The notes: generated from the letters alone by a model not told the origin. 64,000 bases of DNA from Macrotrachela quadricornifera (GCA_022393335.1 JAJEKB010021384.1:295739-359738); one strand, 5' to 3'. Positions 22,936 to 34,377 are shown, counted from the stretch's first letter. Numbers and translations: made by a program.

Positions 22936-24436
22936 AAAAATATATACACAGAAAATAGTATTAAAACACACGCACACGACTACGTTTCACATGAGTTGTC
23001 TCGCATTACTTTAATAAACCAACGTTTTCTTCTTCATCAACGATTATGTACAAGGACACGCAAGAAAAAAAATCGAATAGTTAATATTATGCAGATAAAA
23101 ATCGAAAAATTATATTATGCACACCAAGGACAACGTTTCAGCTGAATCATCTTGGATTACTCTAATAAGCAAACGACTTTTTTCCTATATCACCAATAAT
23201 ACACAACGATAGCTAGGAAAAGATTCAGATCTGATAAAATGTTCTGAAAATATGAAATAAAATTATAAAGATAAGAAAATATTTTTCATTTTTATTTTAT
23301 CAAATGTTGAGAATAGTTGTCAATATTATTTTGTACAAAATTCCATTCTTTTTAACAATTTATTTTTATTTTTTTCAAATTTCTTCTCTTCAGAAAGTTT
23401 TAGATATGTTGGATACTATATGGACTAACTATATTTCATTTATATTAAAGAATTTAGCGAAATTTTGTACTTGAATGTCAATTGTATTTTAGTATTAGTA
23501 GTGATGATATATTAATTTATTTTAGATAGATTAATTATAAATAATTTGATGCTAACTAATTTATTGAAGACAGATCGTGAAAGATTATTGTTACATAGAA
23601 AGAGATTTTTACCAAAATTTTCTTTAAGATATTCTTTAAATCAAATAGTCCTGTGTATTAAATAAAGATGATATTATAGATTACAAGTATTATATTGAAA
23701 ATTATCTGAAGTTTTTTTGTTAATGAAACATGGAAACAAACAGTGATAACATGTTTAAAAATTGCTTGATGATCATTGTTGACTTCATAATCATCCATTT
23801 TTATTAATTATATTAGAGAACAAAACATTAATATAATATCACATTGTTCATATTCGTCATGCTTGATAATATATAATTATTCATTCACCAGTTCTATCAA
23901 ATGTAGTTTAGCTAATTAAAAAAATGAAAAATAGTTGATTCATGGTGTGTATTCAAGATATCTAAAACTTTTTTCCAAAAAGAAGTTCGAAAAAACTTTA
24001 AATAAAATGCTAAAAAGAATTGCATGTAATACAAACAATAGTGACAACTATTCTCAACATTTGATAAAATAAAACTAAAAATATCTTCAAATCTTTCGAT
24101 TTTTATTTATTATTTTCAGAAATTTTGATCAAACCTATGTAAATTAAATCTTTACCATTGTGTAGATAAAGAATAAAAACGATTATTATAATATACACCA
24201 ACAAATAAATTTCATATGAATTATCACGTATTATTATAATAAACAAAGATTTATTTTTGTATTTTAACAATAACAAAACAAAGGCTAGCCAAAAATCAAA
24301 TCGAATCGTTATTACTATATAGATAAAGAAAAGAAAATTATTACGATATGCATCAGGTAATACATCCCACATGACTTGTCTCACATTAATGTAATAAAGA
24401 AACGTTTTTCTTTCGTATATTAACAACAATATACAA
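22936..24436. repeat. Degenerate tandem repeat interrupted by a foldback element
   Basis: Related units of roughly 150-170 bases lie at about 22940-23060, 23070-23220, 24160-24300 and 24300-24436. They share GTTTCACATGA or CCCACATGAC-TGTCTC, an ATTA-TNTAATAAA core, a TTTTTCTT block and AACAA-ATACAAGG. The middle of the array is occupied by the foldback element (23230-24136), which therefore inserted into a pre-existing repeat. Confidence 0.5.
23230..24136. repeat. Long-armed foldback element, copy 2
   Basis: Left arm (about 23230-23430) and right arm (about 23935-24136) are inverted repeats that share TTTTATCAAATGTTGAGAA and TTCTGAAAATA. Both arms and the interior (GCTAACTAATTTATTGAAGA, TTAAATCAAATAGTCCT, GAAAATTATCTGAA) match copy 1 at 17513-18333 in the same order, with many substitutions and small indels. 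Confidence 0.75.
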
Positions 24437-24936
24437 GGTAGAGATCGGCGTCTGGCTCCGAGTTTCGGCTCCGACTGCAATGGAGTCGTATTTGTTGTAA
24501 ATTTTATAGTGAATCGAAAAGCTTTTTTTCATTCTGTTTGCATGAAATTTTTTTTCATAATTGAAACGTCAAATAAATAAAAAATGCCAATTTCATATGG
24601 AGACAACAAAGGATAGAAAAACACAATCATCTTCTTGTTTAATTAAATTTAAAAATTTGTCTCGTAATAAGACCTTCACAGTTATCGCAAATATATTTAA
24701 TAAAAAAGAAAACTTAAAAATTCAATGAATTCTCATTTTTCTGTCTTACATTAAACATATCTATTTGTTCACTCACAATACTCTTAGATTCATATTTCAT
24801 ACATTATACTAAACTAAATGTAAATTCCATTATATCTCCGTAGGCGTAAATTATCGCTAATTTATCAAAAAAATTTTCGGAGTCGGAGTTGGAGTCGGAG
24901 TCAGAAAAGTGTGACTCCGCAGGCCTCTTATTTTAG
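24437..24936. mobile_element. hAT-like MITE with GGAGTC-repeat ends
   Basis: The left end TAGAGATCGGCGTCTGGCTC is mirrored at the right by GACTCCGCAGGCCTCTTA. The inner ends hold short runs of TCGGAGTC / GGCTCCGA. The interior is AT-rich without coding capacity. The TAGAGATCGGCG start matches the ends of the other TAGAGATCTGCG elements in this window. No 8-bp duplication was found. Confidence 0.6.
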
Positions 24937-25040
24937 AGATATGATTGGTAATAAATCAGTTATGGTTATGCTTCAGTGAATGCCAAAGAAAAAAAAAGAT
25001 TTGTTTTTTCTAAATATATTTTTCTTTCCACAAACGACAG

Positions 25041-25049
25041 TATATATAA
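25041..25049 (+). promoter_or_regulatory. TATA box of the secreted-peptide gene
   Basis: TATATATAAG lies 77 bases before the ATG. A start about 28-30 bases downstream would fall in CACTATCATT, leaving a 5' leader of about 45-50 bases. Confidence 0.6.
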
Positions 25050-25117
25050 GAGGAACAGATTACTGCACTATCATTACATTTACCTACTTCTCAATAATCA
25101 AATCTTTATTATTCGAA

Positions 25118-25300
25118 ATGTCTCGCATTAATATGATTGTTCTTCACATATTTGTTTTGCTCATGCTTGCCTTATTCTGCAGTGCATCAAAAGCAAGGTA
25201 CGACGATGATCTTCTGATGGATGAACGTTTCAATCTTCGTAACTTCCTCGACGAATATCTTTATGAACCACAACTTCAGAAAACTTCATGGCTCATATAA
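25118..25300 (+). CDS. Small secreted peptide, 60 residues
   Basis: Starting at the ATG of 25118, the product opens with MSRINMIVLHIFVLLMLALF, a hydrophobic core ending at CSASKA, which is a good signal peptide with likely cleavage after SKA. The mature part of about 35 residues is acidic and ends LQKTSWLI, with no cysteine. The ATG is preferred over an in-frame upstream one at 24980 because that region overlaps the TATA box. The family is unknown; it could be a peptide hormone or secreted effector-like precursor, but no dibasic processing site is evident. The coding strand leads directly into the satellite array, which begins within about 25 bases of the stop, so its 3' UTR and poly(A) site (candidates AATAAA near 25417 and 25492) must lie inside repeat DNA. 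Confidence 0.65.
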   Translation: MSRINMIVLHIFVLLMLALFCSASKARYDDDLLMDERFNLRNFLDEYLYEPQLQKTSWLI

Positions 25301-25324
25301 CCAACAATTACATTGTTCTCCATA

Positions 25325-28300
25325 AATGTCTCTTTCGATATGAATGAAATACTTGAAAAAAATTCTGTTTTCAATCATTTATTAACAATATAATACATAA
25401 TCCAATTCTCACTTTCAAATAAATATCTCGAATTCACTTAAATAGTTGATTAGAACTTTGATTAGAATTGATCATCGATCATTTCATGGTCAATAAAAAT
25501 TATCAATCGGAATATGCATTTTAGAGCGGATAAAATACTTGAATAAAGTCTTCGTTTGAATTATTCATAGTCGATGAAATCTTCGATAATATCCCACAAC
25601 CCGAAAGGTAGTTTCAGAACCAATGAAATGACTGAACAGAACACTGATTTAGTTTGTTCATCTGTAATGTGATCTATCACAATATGGTAAAAGCCGAACA
25701 AACACTTGAAAATAAAAGAAATAGTTGAATAAAATATTTATTTCAGTTATACACACTTCATGTAATTTACGACAATATGATAAACTCCAAATAATTACTT
25801 TGAAATGAATGAAGTGATCAATTAACAACTTGGTTTGTATTATTCATAGTTAATTTGATCTTTAATAATATGATTAAAATTCGAATGATCACTTCGAAGT
25901 GAATGAAATGATCGAATCACATCTTAGTTTGTTTTATTCATGCTTAATTTGATCTTCAACGATGCTAGAATATTCAAGCAATCGCTTCAAAATAAATAAA
26001 GTAGTTGAATAAAACTTTGGTTTAAATTGTTCATAGTTAATATGATCTTCAGTTATACAAGGTAGTTTGAACGATCAGTTGAAAATGAATTAAATAGTGA
26101 AATAGAATCCTCTTCCAAATTGTTCATGATCAATGTGATATTCGATCATATTATAATACTCAAATGATCACTTGAAAGCGGATCAAGTAGTTGAGTAAAA
26201 CTTTGGTTTGAATTGTTCATAATTGACATGATTATCGAGAATATTACAAATTAGAATCACTATTCAAATATTGAATCAAATAATTGAGTGAAATCTTGGT
26301 TTAAATTGTTCATAATTAATATAATCCAAGATAATATTACACTATACGAACGACTAATTCAAAGTAAATGAAGTAGTTAAATAAAACCTTGGTTTGAATT
26401 GTGCACGATTTATACGATCTTTGATTATACAAGATAATTTGAACAATGAATTAAAAGTAATTGAGATTGTTGAATAAAATCCTCTTTTCCATTGTTCATC
26501 TTTGATGTGACATTCGACAATATCACAAAATCTAAACGGTCATTCTAAAGTGATAATAATAGTTGAATGAAATTTTGCTTTGAGTTGTTCATAATTCTTG
26601 TACTCGTCAAAGTTATTCCAAAATTCGAACGTTAACTTAAAAATGATTGTAGTAGTTTGAATAAAACTTTGCTTTGATTGTGCATCGCTGATATTATGTT
26701 CGATAATATCACAAAATGTGAACGATAAATTAAAAGTGAATATAATAGCTGAATAAAATGATATTTTGAATTCTTCTTGATTAGTGTGATTTTTGACAGT
26801 ATTATAAAATTTAAACAATTGTTTCGGAGTGATTAAAATAGTTGAATAAAACATTGTTTGGAATTTTCTAGAAATAATATCATTGTCGATAATATATAAA
26901 ATCCGTTCAAGTTCTTAAAAGTGAATGCCATAATGGAACAAACTATTGGTTTAAATTGTTCTCAGTTGATATCCTTTTCAATAATAATACAAAATCCGAA
27001 TAATCACTTAAAAGTGATTGTAATACTAGTACAAAACCATGGTTTGATTGTGCATAGTTAATACGATTTTTGATAATATTACAAAATCCAAATAATCACT
27101 TCTAACTGACTGGAATAGTTGAAGAATAATTTCGTTGGAATTTTTCATTAATGAAATGATCTATGACAATATATAAAATCTAAGCAATTGTTTGAAAGTA
27201 AATGAAATAGTTGAACAAACTATTCGTTTGAATTGTTCTTGGTTGATATCCTCTTCAATAATAATACAGAATCCGCATAATCACTTAAAAGTGATTGTAG
27301 TATTAGAATAAAACCTTCCTTCGATTGTGCATAATTATTACAATTTTGGATAACCTTACAAAGTTCGAATGATTATTTAAAAGTGATTGTAGTATTAGTA
27401 TAAAACATTGGTTTGATTGTACATAGTTAAAATGATTTTGGATGATATTACAAAATCCGAATGATTACTTCAAACTGACTATAATAGTTGAAGAAAACTT
27501 TCGTTAGAATTTTGCATAGTTAATATGATTTTGTATAACCTTACAAAGTTCGAATGATTATTTAAAAGTGATTGTAGTATTAGTATAAAATTTTCCTTCG
27601 ATTGTACATAGTTAAAATGATTTCGGATAATATTACAAAATCCGAATGATTACTTCAAACTGACTGTAATAGTTGAAGAAAACTTTCGTTAGAATTTTGC
27701 ATAGTTAATATGATTTTGAATAACCTTACAAAGTTCGAATGACCCCTTAAAAGAGATTGTAGTATTAGTATAAAACTTTCCTTGTATTTTACATAGTTAA
27801 TATGATTTTGGATAGCCTCACAAAGTTCGAATGATTATTTAAAAGAGTTTGTAGTATTAGTATAAAACCTTCCTTCGATTGTACATAGTTAATATAATTT
27901 TGGATAACCTTACAAAGTTCGAATGAATATTTAAAAGTGATTGTAGTATTAGTATAAAACTTTCCTTCGATTGTACATAGTTAATATAATTTTGGATAAC
28001 CTTACAAAGTTCGAATGATTATTTAAAAGTGATTGTAGTATTAGTATAAAACCTTGCTTTGATTGTGCATAATTATTACAATTTTGGATAATATTAAAAA
28101 ATCCGAATGATTACTTTGAAGTGACTGTAATAGTTGAAGAAAACTTTCGTTAGAATTTTGCATGAATGATATGATGTATTACGATATACAAAATCTGTGC
28201 GACCGCTTGAAAGTGAAGGAAATAGCTGAACAGACGATTGGTTTGCACTGTTCATAGACAGTGTGCTGTCCGATAGCATCACAAAATAAGAACGATCAAT

Positions 28301-28920
28301 TGAAAGTAATTGAAATAGTTGAAGAAAACTTTCGTTGGAATTTTTCATTATTAAAATGATCTGTGACAATTCTTAAAATCCAAGTAATCGTTCGAAAGTA
28401 AATTAAATAGTTGAACAAACTATTGGTTTGAATCAATCATGGTTGGTGTGATCGTCGACAGTAGTACAAAATCCGAGCAAGCATTTCAGAAGAAGCCAAA
28501 TAGTTGAACAAAACCCTCGTCGTTTAAATTGTTTGTAATAGATGTCAACTTTGAAAATATGACAAAATCCGAACAGTCACTGAAAAATGAAGGAATTAGT
28601 TGAATAAAACTTTAATATGAATTGTTCATAGCTGATAAAATCTTCAATAATATTACAATATTCGAATGATTACTTGGAAATGATTGAAGTAGTTGAAGTA
28701 AAGCCTGTTGTGAAACATTGATTTTATATGTGATCTTCGACAATGTTACAAAATCTGAATGAACAGTAAAAAGTGATTGAGATAGTTAAACAAACTATTG
28801 CTTTGAGTCGTTTATGGTTAGTGTGATCGTTGACAAAAGTACAGAATTCGAATAGCCATTTTAGAGTAAGTGAAATAGTTGAATAAAACTTTCGTTTTGA
28901 TTTCGAAGTTTTCAATGATC
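25325..28920. repeat. Satellite array, monomer about 94 bp, roughly 38 copies
   Basis: Diverged head-to-tail monomers fill about 3.6 kb. The consensus elements in order are TTTGAATTGTTCATAGTTAA, TATGATNTTNGATAATATTA, CAAAATCCGAATGATNACTT, NAAAAGTGANTGNAATAGTT and GAATAAAAC. Monomers between about 27260 and 28100 are more alike (the block TTACAAAGTTCGAATGATTA recurs) and alternate in two sub-types, which suggests local higher-order amplification. The period is not a multiple of three, and the open frames seen on the minus strand simply follow the repeat, so no protein is called. Confidence 0.9.
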
Positions 28921-30124
28921 AAGTGAGTTACTTTCCCATTACTAAACACTATCATTTGTTCACAAGGTAACATATTCTGTGAATAATGTTATAATGGCAA
29001 GAATCACATTGATAGATCAATAATAAGAACTATTCTAAAACTTAATCAATACTAAATTTTTTCTTTTTATTTCATCGTCATGTCTATTCTCATTTTTAAT
29101 TCACCATTTTAGCTGTATATTTTATTGTCAATTCATTTTATAGTTTTATTCTTAAATGCAAATTTGTTTATTTATCATGCGTAGTGTATACTAACGAAGT
29201 TTATCTTAAGTAAAAATCTTATACAAAAGTTAATGTTGTGCTTATGCATCGAATTAGTAATTTGATTTCAACATGTTCTTCTTCATAAAAATATTATTTT
29301 GAAATATAGACGACTATTGAATTACTATAAATAACACAGTGTAAATGACGATTTAAATAGATCTAATACCATCTACTTATTTCTTTGTAATATATTAATA
29401 TCATTGAAATTGATGTACAATAAGAAGAAAAAATATTAATGAAAGATCATAGACAAAAATCATCATTATTGCGATCTTGTTTTATTATATTTCATTAGAA
29501 CAAACGAGGTCACGTCACAATTACCAATCATTAATACAAAAGCTGTCAGTCGGCGATAGTAATATGAAAGTGTGTAGTTGTTAGAAAACGATAAGGAGAG
29601 AAATGTAGAGATTAATTGAAAGAGGATGTCGCACTGTTTTCAAGATTTTGAAACTTTCATTGGATTTCATAATTTATTTTTTATTAAACATAATTATAAG
29701 CAGCAAGAATACCGATTATTGGAGGCGAGCCAAACATAAAAGTGAAAGAAATGTTAGTCATTTCATATAGAAGCTACAAACCAATCAGATCGATATCCTT
29801 ATTTTACCCTCATCTAGCCATTTTTCTCTCTCGTACGATTAACAGGTAAAACATAAAACGATTGTCTGCACCGTATGAAAGAAAACACGAATTAAGAGAA
29901 AACATGGACACCATTATATAGATACATACAATCGTGTAATGGCGATTGGATTTCGCATGAAAAATGGCCACAAAAAGAAAAATGAATTTTTGAAAAATAT
30001 AATTTTCTGTTATTCTATGTATTTTTATTGCATTGTTCTCAAATCTGAGACTGATTATATTAAATTTAAATGTTTTAATTGTTACATGACCTCATCAAAT
30101 TCATTTATCAAAATATTTGTTTAG
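28921..30124. other. AT-rich, no supported gene
   Basis: No recognisable domain, repeat or RNA. A 61-residue open frame at 29939-30124 has no supporting motif. Confidence 0.4.
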
Positions 30125-30600
30125 TGATAATTTCAAGCTATCATATGAGATAACTCGAATCTTCCTGCTTCTAAAATAAAACAATGAAACAGCTCGATTT
30201 GACTTCCTTAACATATGTTAACATGCAATGGATTGAGTTATCTTATAGGATAATTTGGACAACTAACTTAACAAATATTTCATCAAAAAAATTGAGTTAT
30301 CCTATAAAATAAGTCGATCGTTTTGATTGGAATGTTTGTATAGTTGGTATTTGGACTTATCTTCTGAGACAAACCGACTTATCCCATAGGAGGATTATTC
30401 ATTTCTCTTGATGAAGTATTTGCTAAGCTAGTTGTCTGAATTACCATTTGAGACAAGTCAAGTTATCTCATGTGACAATTCGAACAGTTAGCTAAACAAA
30501 TATCTGAATCAAAAACCAAGTTACTATATAGGATACGATGACTTGTCTTGTCAAAGAAGCCGAACGGTCTACTGAACAGATATGCCAATAAAATAGAAGG
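30125..30600. repeat. Minisatellite of palindromic GATAA/TTATC boxes
   Basis: Boxes such as GAGATAACTCGA, GAGTTATCTTATAGGATAAT, GAGTTATCCTATAAAATAAG and GACTTATCCCATAGG recur every 50-60 bases, each an imperfect palindrome of TTATC and GATAA, separated by AACTA-CTTAAACAAATAT-like spacers. A similar box (GACTTATCCCAAG) occurs alone near 63572. Confidence 0.6.
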
Positions 30601-30771
30601 ATGGGACTTTACTTTTACTCTACTAGTAAATAGTAAATAAAATATAGACTATTCTCTTTTGTAAAATAAATACCAAATCACTTTTTAACTTGATTTCATC
30701 ATATAAATACTAATCCTGCTCATCGAATTTAGATAATCGATCACTATACATTGGGTGTACCCTTGAATTAG

Positions 30772-31452
30772 AGATCTGCGGTTCAAAAAAATTGGAACCG
30801 GTACTATTTTCTAAATGCTAACTAGTATCATCTTTACTTTCATACTCTTATGTGGTTTCTCTCACTATGAAATTTTCTATTCATATAAAATATTGATTTG
30901 CAATCTTATACTACAAACAAAGAAATATTTTAATGGATACTTATACATGCAGTTTGAATAAACAAACGTAGTTTACTTATTGAAGTTAATTTCATATTTT
31001 TGATTTATTCATATTTTATGAATGAAAAAATGGAATTATGGTGGTAATATGAATATTACTCTATCAAAAAACGAAATCAATAGTGCTTTTTCTCATTCTT
31101 CCACTTTTCATTTACATTATGTGTAGAAATTGCATTTGATGAAAGACTAAACATGAACAATCTCAAAAATGAAAAGTAGAAATTTCTAAAAAATCTATTA
31201 TTTGATATTTTTTAGGTTATCGTAAAAACATCGGTTCTCAGAGTAGATTTTAGGAACCGAAAATGAAGTCGCTTTTTTTTTCATTTTTACTAACCGGAAC
31301 CGCACACCACTATACATCAGTCAGCTTTCTTCTTTTTCTTTTCCCTATTCTTATTCTTATTGTCAATGAAACAATCATCAGGTGGTCCATGTAATTTCAA
31401 TAATATTAGATTAATGGTAAACTATAAAAGAACCATCGTAAACAAACTATTT
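30772..31452. repeat. Composite repeat copy B
   Basis: The left end TTAGAGATCTGCGGTTC and the MITE right end GAACCGCACACCACTA (about 31298-31314) form an imperfect inverted pair. The whole unit, including about 135 bases of Penelope-like sequence beyond the MITE, matches 20245-20925. Its right boundary cuts the Hint-domain gene. Confidence 0.75.
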
Positions 31453-31866
31453 ATTAGTCCATTTGACAATACATGAAGAACATCGCCCACCATGACTTGC
31501 TTCGCTGGAACATAGACACAGGTGCCATCTTGTCTCACGATGAGTAGAAGATGCAATTCTGTATGACTGATGTTATTGCCAGAGGCCGTGACAATTGTGT
31601 AAAAGAGAGCTAAAGAAAAGAAGATAACGAACCTTGCTACTCACTGATGTGAATAACACTCACTATACAAGGATTGATTCTGATCGACCATCATCATCGT
31701 TTGGGTAGTGATGACATTGGATCCATCAACTGTAATAAGTTCGTCGCCTGATCGTAATTGTCCAACAGGTATTTTGGTTCCATTGACTAGAGTGACTAAG
31801 GTGTCACGAGCAAAACAGTCGGACAATGAGGATAAAGCTGATGCAGAGGCAGATGAACTTAAGATA
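31453..31866 (-). pseudogene. Hint (Hedgehog/intein) domain fragment, two exons
   Basis: Minus-strand exon 31866-31664 and exon 31609-31453 are separated by a 54-bp GTGAGT...TTTAG intron and join in frame. The first exon begins Hint with the nucleophile Cys in DCFARDTLVTL, then GTKIPVGQLRSGDELITVDG. The second has TASGNNISHTELHLL, matching the Hint T-x-x-H block, then VPAKQVMVGDVLHV. Hint domains catalyse self-cleavage through an N-S acyl shift. No signal peptide or N-terminal signalling domain is attached; an upstream in-frame TAA lies near 31870. The frame runs into the composite repeat at 31452 and stops, so the last strands of the domain are lost. Possible bdelloid stand-alone Hint protein, now truncated. 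Confidence 0.65.
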
Positions 31867-31903
31867 CATTAATTTTTATAGTGATAATGGAGACTTTTCC
31901 CTA

Positions 31904-32547
31904 ACAATGGAGGAGGGGAGGCGTGTATTGTAAGTTAAATTCATTGACCATATTCGGGTGAAATTAACACTCACTGAGAAACTAATAAATTCAAAATATG
32001 AGCTGCTGTTAGCGTGCCTGGACAGAGATCCATGAATATCAATGTATATGAAGTTTAGGTATAAAAATGAAAGAGGAAAGGTTTTCTCCACCATTATAAG
32101 AACAAAACATAGTATTGTTCGGGCCAATCTTAGGGTTATCAAGGATCCTCTTTCATATGGCCTGAATAACTTTATGTTTTGTCCTTATAATAGTTGAGCT
32201 AGGTTTTGTAGCTGTTGATAGAAAATGTCGTTTACATGAGTGGCAGGAAAAACTTACTTTACTATTATAAGGATAAAACATGATGTTGTCCGGGCCATAT
32301 GAAAGAGAATCTCTAGAAACCTCATAATTAGTCCGAACAGCACTATTTTTTATTCTTTTAATAGTGGAGAAAACGTTTCCTGATTCATTTTTATACCTAA
32401 ACTTCATATACATTGATATTCATGGATCTCTGTCTAGGCACGCTAACAGCAGCTCATATTTTGAGTTTATTAGTTTCTCAGTGAGAGTGTTTATTTGATC
32501 CGAATATGCTCAATCAATTTAACTTACAATACACATCCCTCCATTGT
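31904..32547. mobile_element. Palindromic MITE related to the pogo-like element
   Basis: Starts ACAATGGAGG (31904) and ends CCTCCATTGT (32547). Arms of at least 200 bases pair, both carrying AAAATATGAGCTGCTGTTAG and GATCCATGAATATCAATGTA. Further inverted ATTATAAG-ACAAAACAT blocks occur in the middle. The terminal 100 bases resemble the inverted repeats of the autonomous element at 35558-38134 (same ACAATGGA start, GAGAAACTAA and AAAATATGAGCTGC), so it is probably mobilised by that transposase family. Confidence 0.7.
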
Positions 32548-32628
32548 TAGTGATATATCCTTGAAATTTATCGATATATGTACCTACTTGTTTACCTGTT
32601 TATCTGCCTAGATAGAAAAATATTATAT

Positions 32629-34042
32629 ACTAGCGGAGATACCCGATGAAAATAGAATATGGTTAGAGTTTTGCATCTTCCATCCGAGTTTTTCCGTTGT
32701 ACATAACGCGTCTTCTATTGGACTGTTCTCCGCTGGCTGAGCCATCTGCGATAGAAATTTTCCCGTCACCCCTAAAACCTCTATGGCAGAACGTTTACTA
32801 GTATGCGTTATGCATCTTTAACAGGATTGTTCCTGCTCTGCGTTAGGTATTCGCCATAGAACTCTTCTCGCCGTGCGTGATACCTCTTTCATAGGACTTT
32901 TTTCATCGTACCTGGAATCGAAGCTACAGAGCTTTTCCCGCAGTGCGTGGGATACCTTTCACAGAGCTTTTCCCGCCGTGCGTAGGGTATTTTTCACTGA
33001 GCATTTCCCACCGTGCTTAAGGCAACTTCAGTGGGACTCTTCTCATCGGGCTCAAGCTGACATCCTCACTCGCATCCACTTTGGACACGATCACTCTCAA
33101 ATTTGCATTGAACTGCGTCATTTGATTAGAAAGTGAATAAAATGACAGTCTCTTACGACTTGGATGAAGTTTCACGCACGCCTTTCTTTCTCACCCCGAA
33201 TCACTCAGCCGACTTTCATTAGCACACTGAAGGAACTGATGCGGATAGTTCCGTGACGCTATCTCTCACAATGACTAAATATATAGCGAACATATTCATG
33301 AGAATCTCGATCTGTATTGATCGCGACGAAATTTCACCCAGCCTCTTTCACGTACTCCGTTTGGTGGTTTCCACCTCAAGATGACTTTCCTTAGAAGCTA
33401 CGGAAGTAGTGTGAAAACTTTTGTGACGCCAGCTATCACACGAACTGACTGCATAGCGAACAGACAAACATTCTCCTTTAAATATATAGATTCGTACTCG
33501 TTGTGAGTCAAGAAAAACAACAAATACGTTGTTTCTGTGAGTCATAGAAAACTAATGGATACATTATGGTTGTGAATCAAGGAAACACTTGTATACGTTT
33601 TTTTTCTCTTATAACCTATTAGAAACCTTCGATTTTCACATTTAGACAAAAGAACCATCGATACAAAATGATTAGTCTTAGAATCATAACAAATTCGCTA
33701 AATTTCTGAAAAATTCATGCAAATCTCATTGATATATGACATAGCTGAAATTTCATCCAAACACCCTCATCCTACTTCTACTAATGGTAACAGCACTCTA
33801 TCAACCCACAGCTGGACTCAGAAAAGCATCGAAGAAAGTTTGGTAGCGTTACTTAAGCAAATACTATGTGGGCGAGATTTCACCCACACACCCCAAACTC
33901 ACACCCTCGGTGGGTAACCGCGCTAAGACCTTCCTCCGGGCCTGGGGATGCGCCATGGACAGTTTGGTGATCGTAGCTTTTACAGGGACGGAATGCATAG
34001 GGAACAAACAGACAGACAGACATTCTTTTATATATATATAGA
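32629..34042 (-). mobile_element. Helitron-like non-autonomous element(s), reverse orientation
   Basis: Read on the minus strand, a 5' end TCTATATATATATAAAAG lies at 34042 and another TCTATATATTTAAAGGA at 33490. Both are followed by TGTTTGTCTGT and a TATGCA block. The 3' end (32629) reads ATCGGGTATCTCCGCTAGT, like the GCCGGGTACTACCGCTAGT ends of the copies at 38196 and 60187. Inside there are repeated GAAATTTCACCC segments. Two elements may be joined, or one has a duplicated 5' end. The Helitron/Helentron assignment rests on the TC-start and hairpin-CTAGT end only. Confidence 0.5.
32820..33050. repeat. Minisatellite within the Helitron-like element
   Basis: About four to five units of 43-47 bases share CAGAGCTTTTCCCGCCGTGC and GGATACCTTTCA, progressively diverged at the edges. 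An open frame across it is a repeat artefact. Confidence 0.7.
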
Positions 34043-34367
34043 TTCACTCGATCATTGTTATTGATTCGTATAAGGATAATCCACTTTCTCGGAAAAAAAT
34101 TTTCTTTTTCTACTAATACCGATTAGTTATTTTCTTTGACTCTCATGATATTTGCTAGGAACTAGTCATGTGTCTTGACAGAAAAAGTTAGCAGAACAAA
34201 AGTGATTCTATATATTTCAGAAGCAGGGTATGAGAGTAGAGAATCTCTCCTATAATAATAATTTTGTCTATTCTTGTAGCTCGTCATCTACTCGATGTAT
34301 CATGTTTGTTATCAGCGCACCACTTTCATCGACTAGTAGAGAACAATAACCTGCTCACTTTTATCTG

Positions 34368-34377
34368 TATATAAAAA
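34368..34377 (+). promoter_or_regulatory. TATA box of the secreted Cys-rich gene
   Basis: TATATAAAAA lies 67 bases before the ATG. A start near TTCACACTCACAC (34392-34404) would leave a leader of about 35 bases. Confidence 0.65.

Noticed and set aside
25325..28920. Possible CRISPR-like or protein-coding repeat
   Set aside because: Monomers are contiguous, diverged and about 94 bp with no spacer/repeat distinction. The period is not a multiple of three and open frames break at each monomer.
32873..33136. 87-residue open frame
   Set aside because: Lies across the 45-bp minisatellite of the Helitron-like element.
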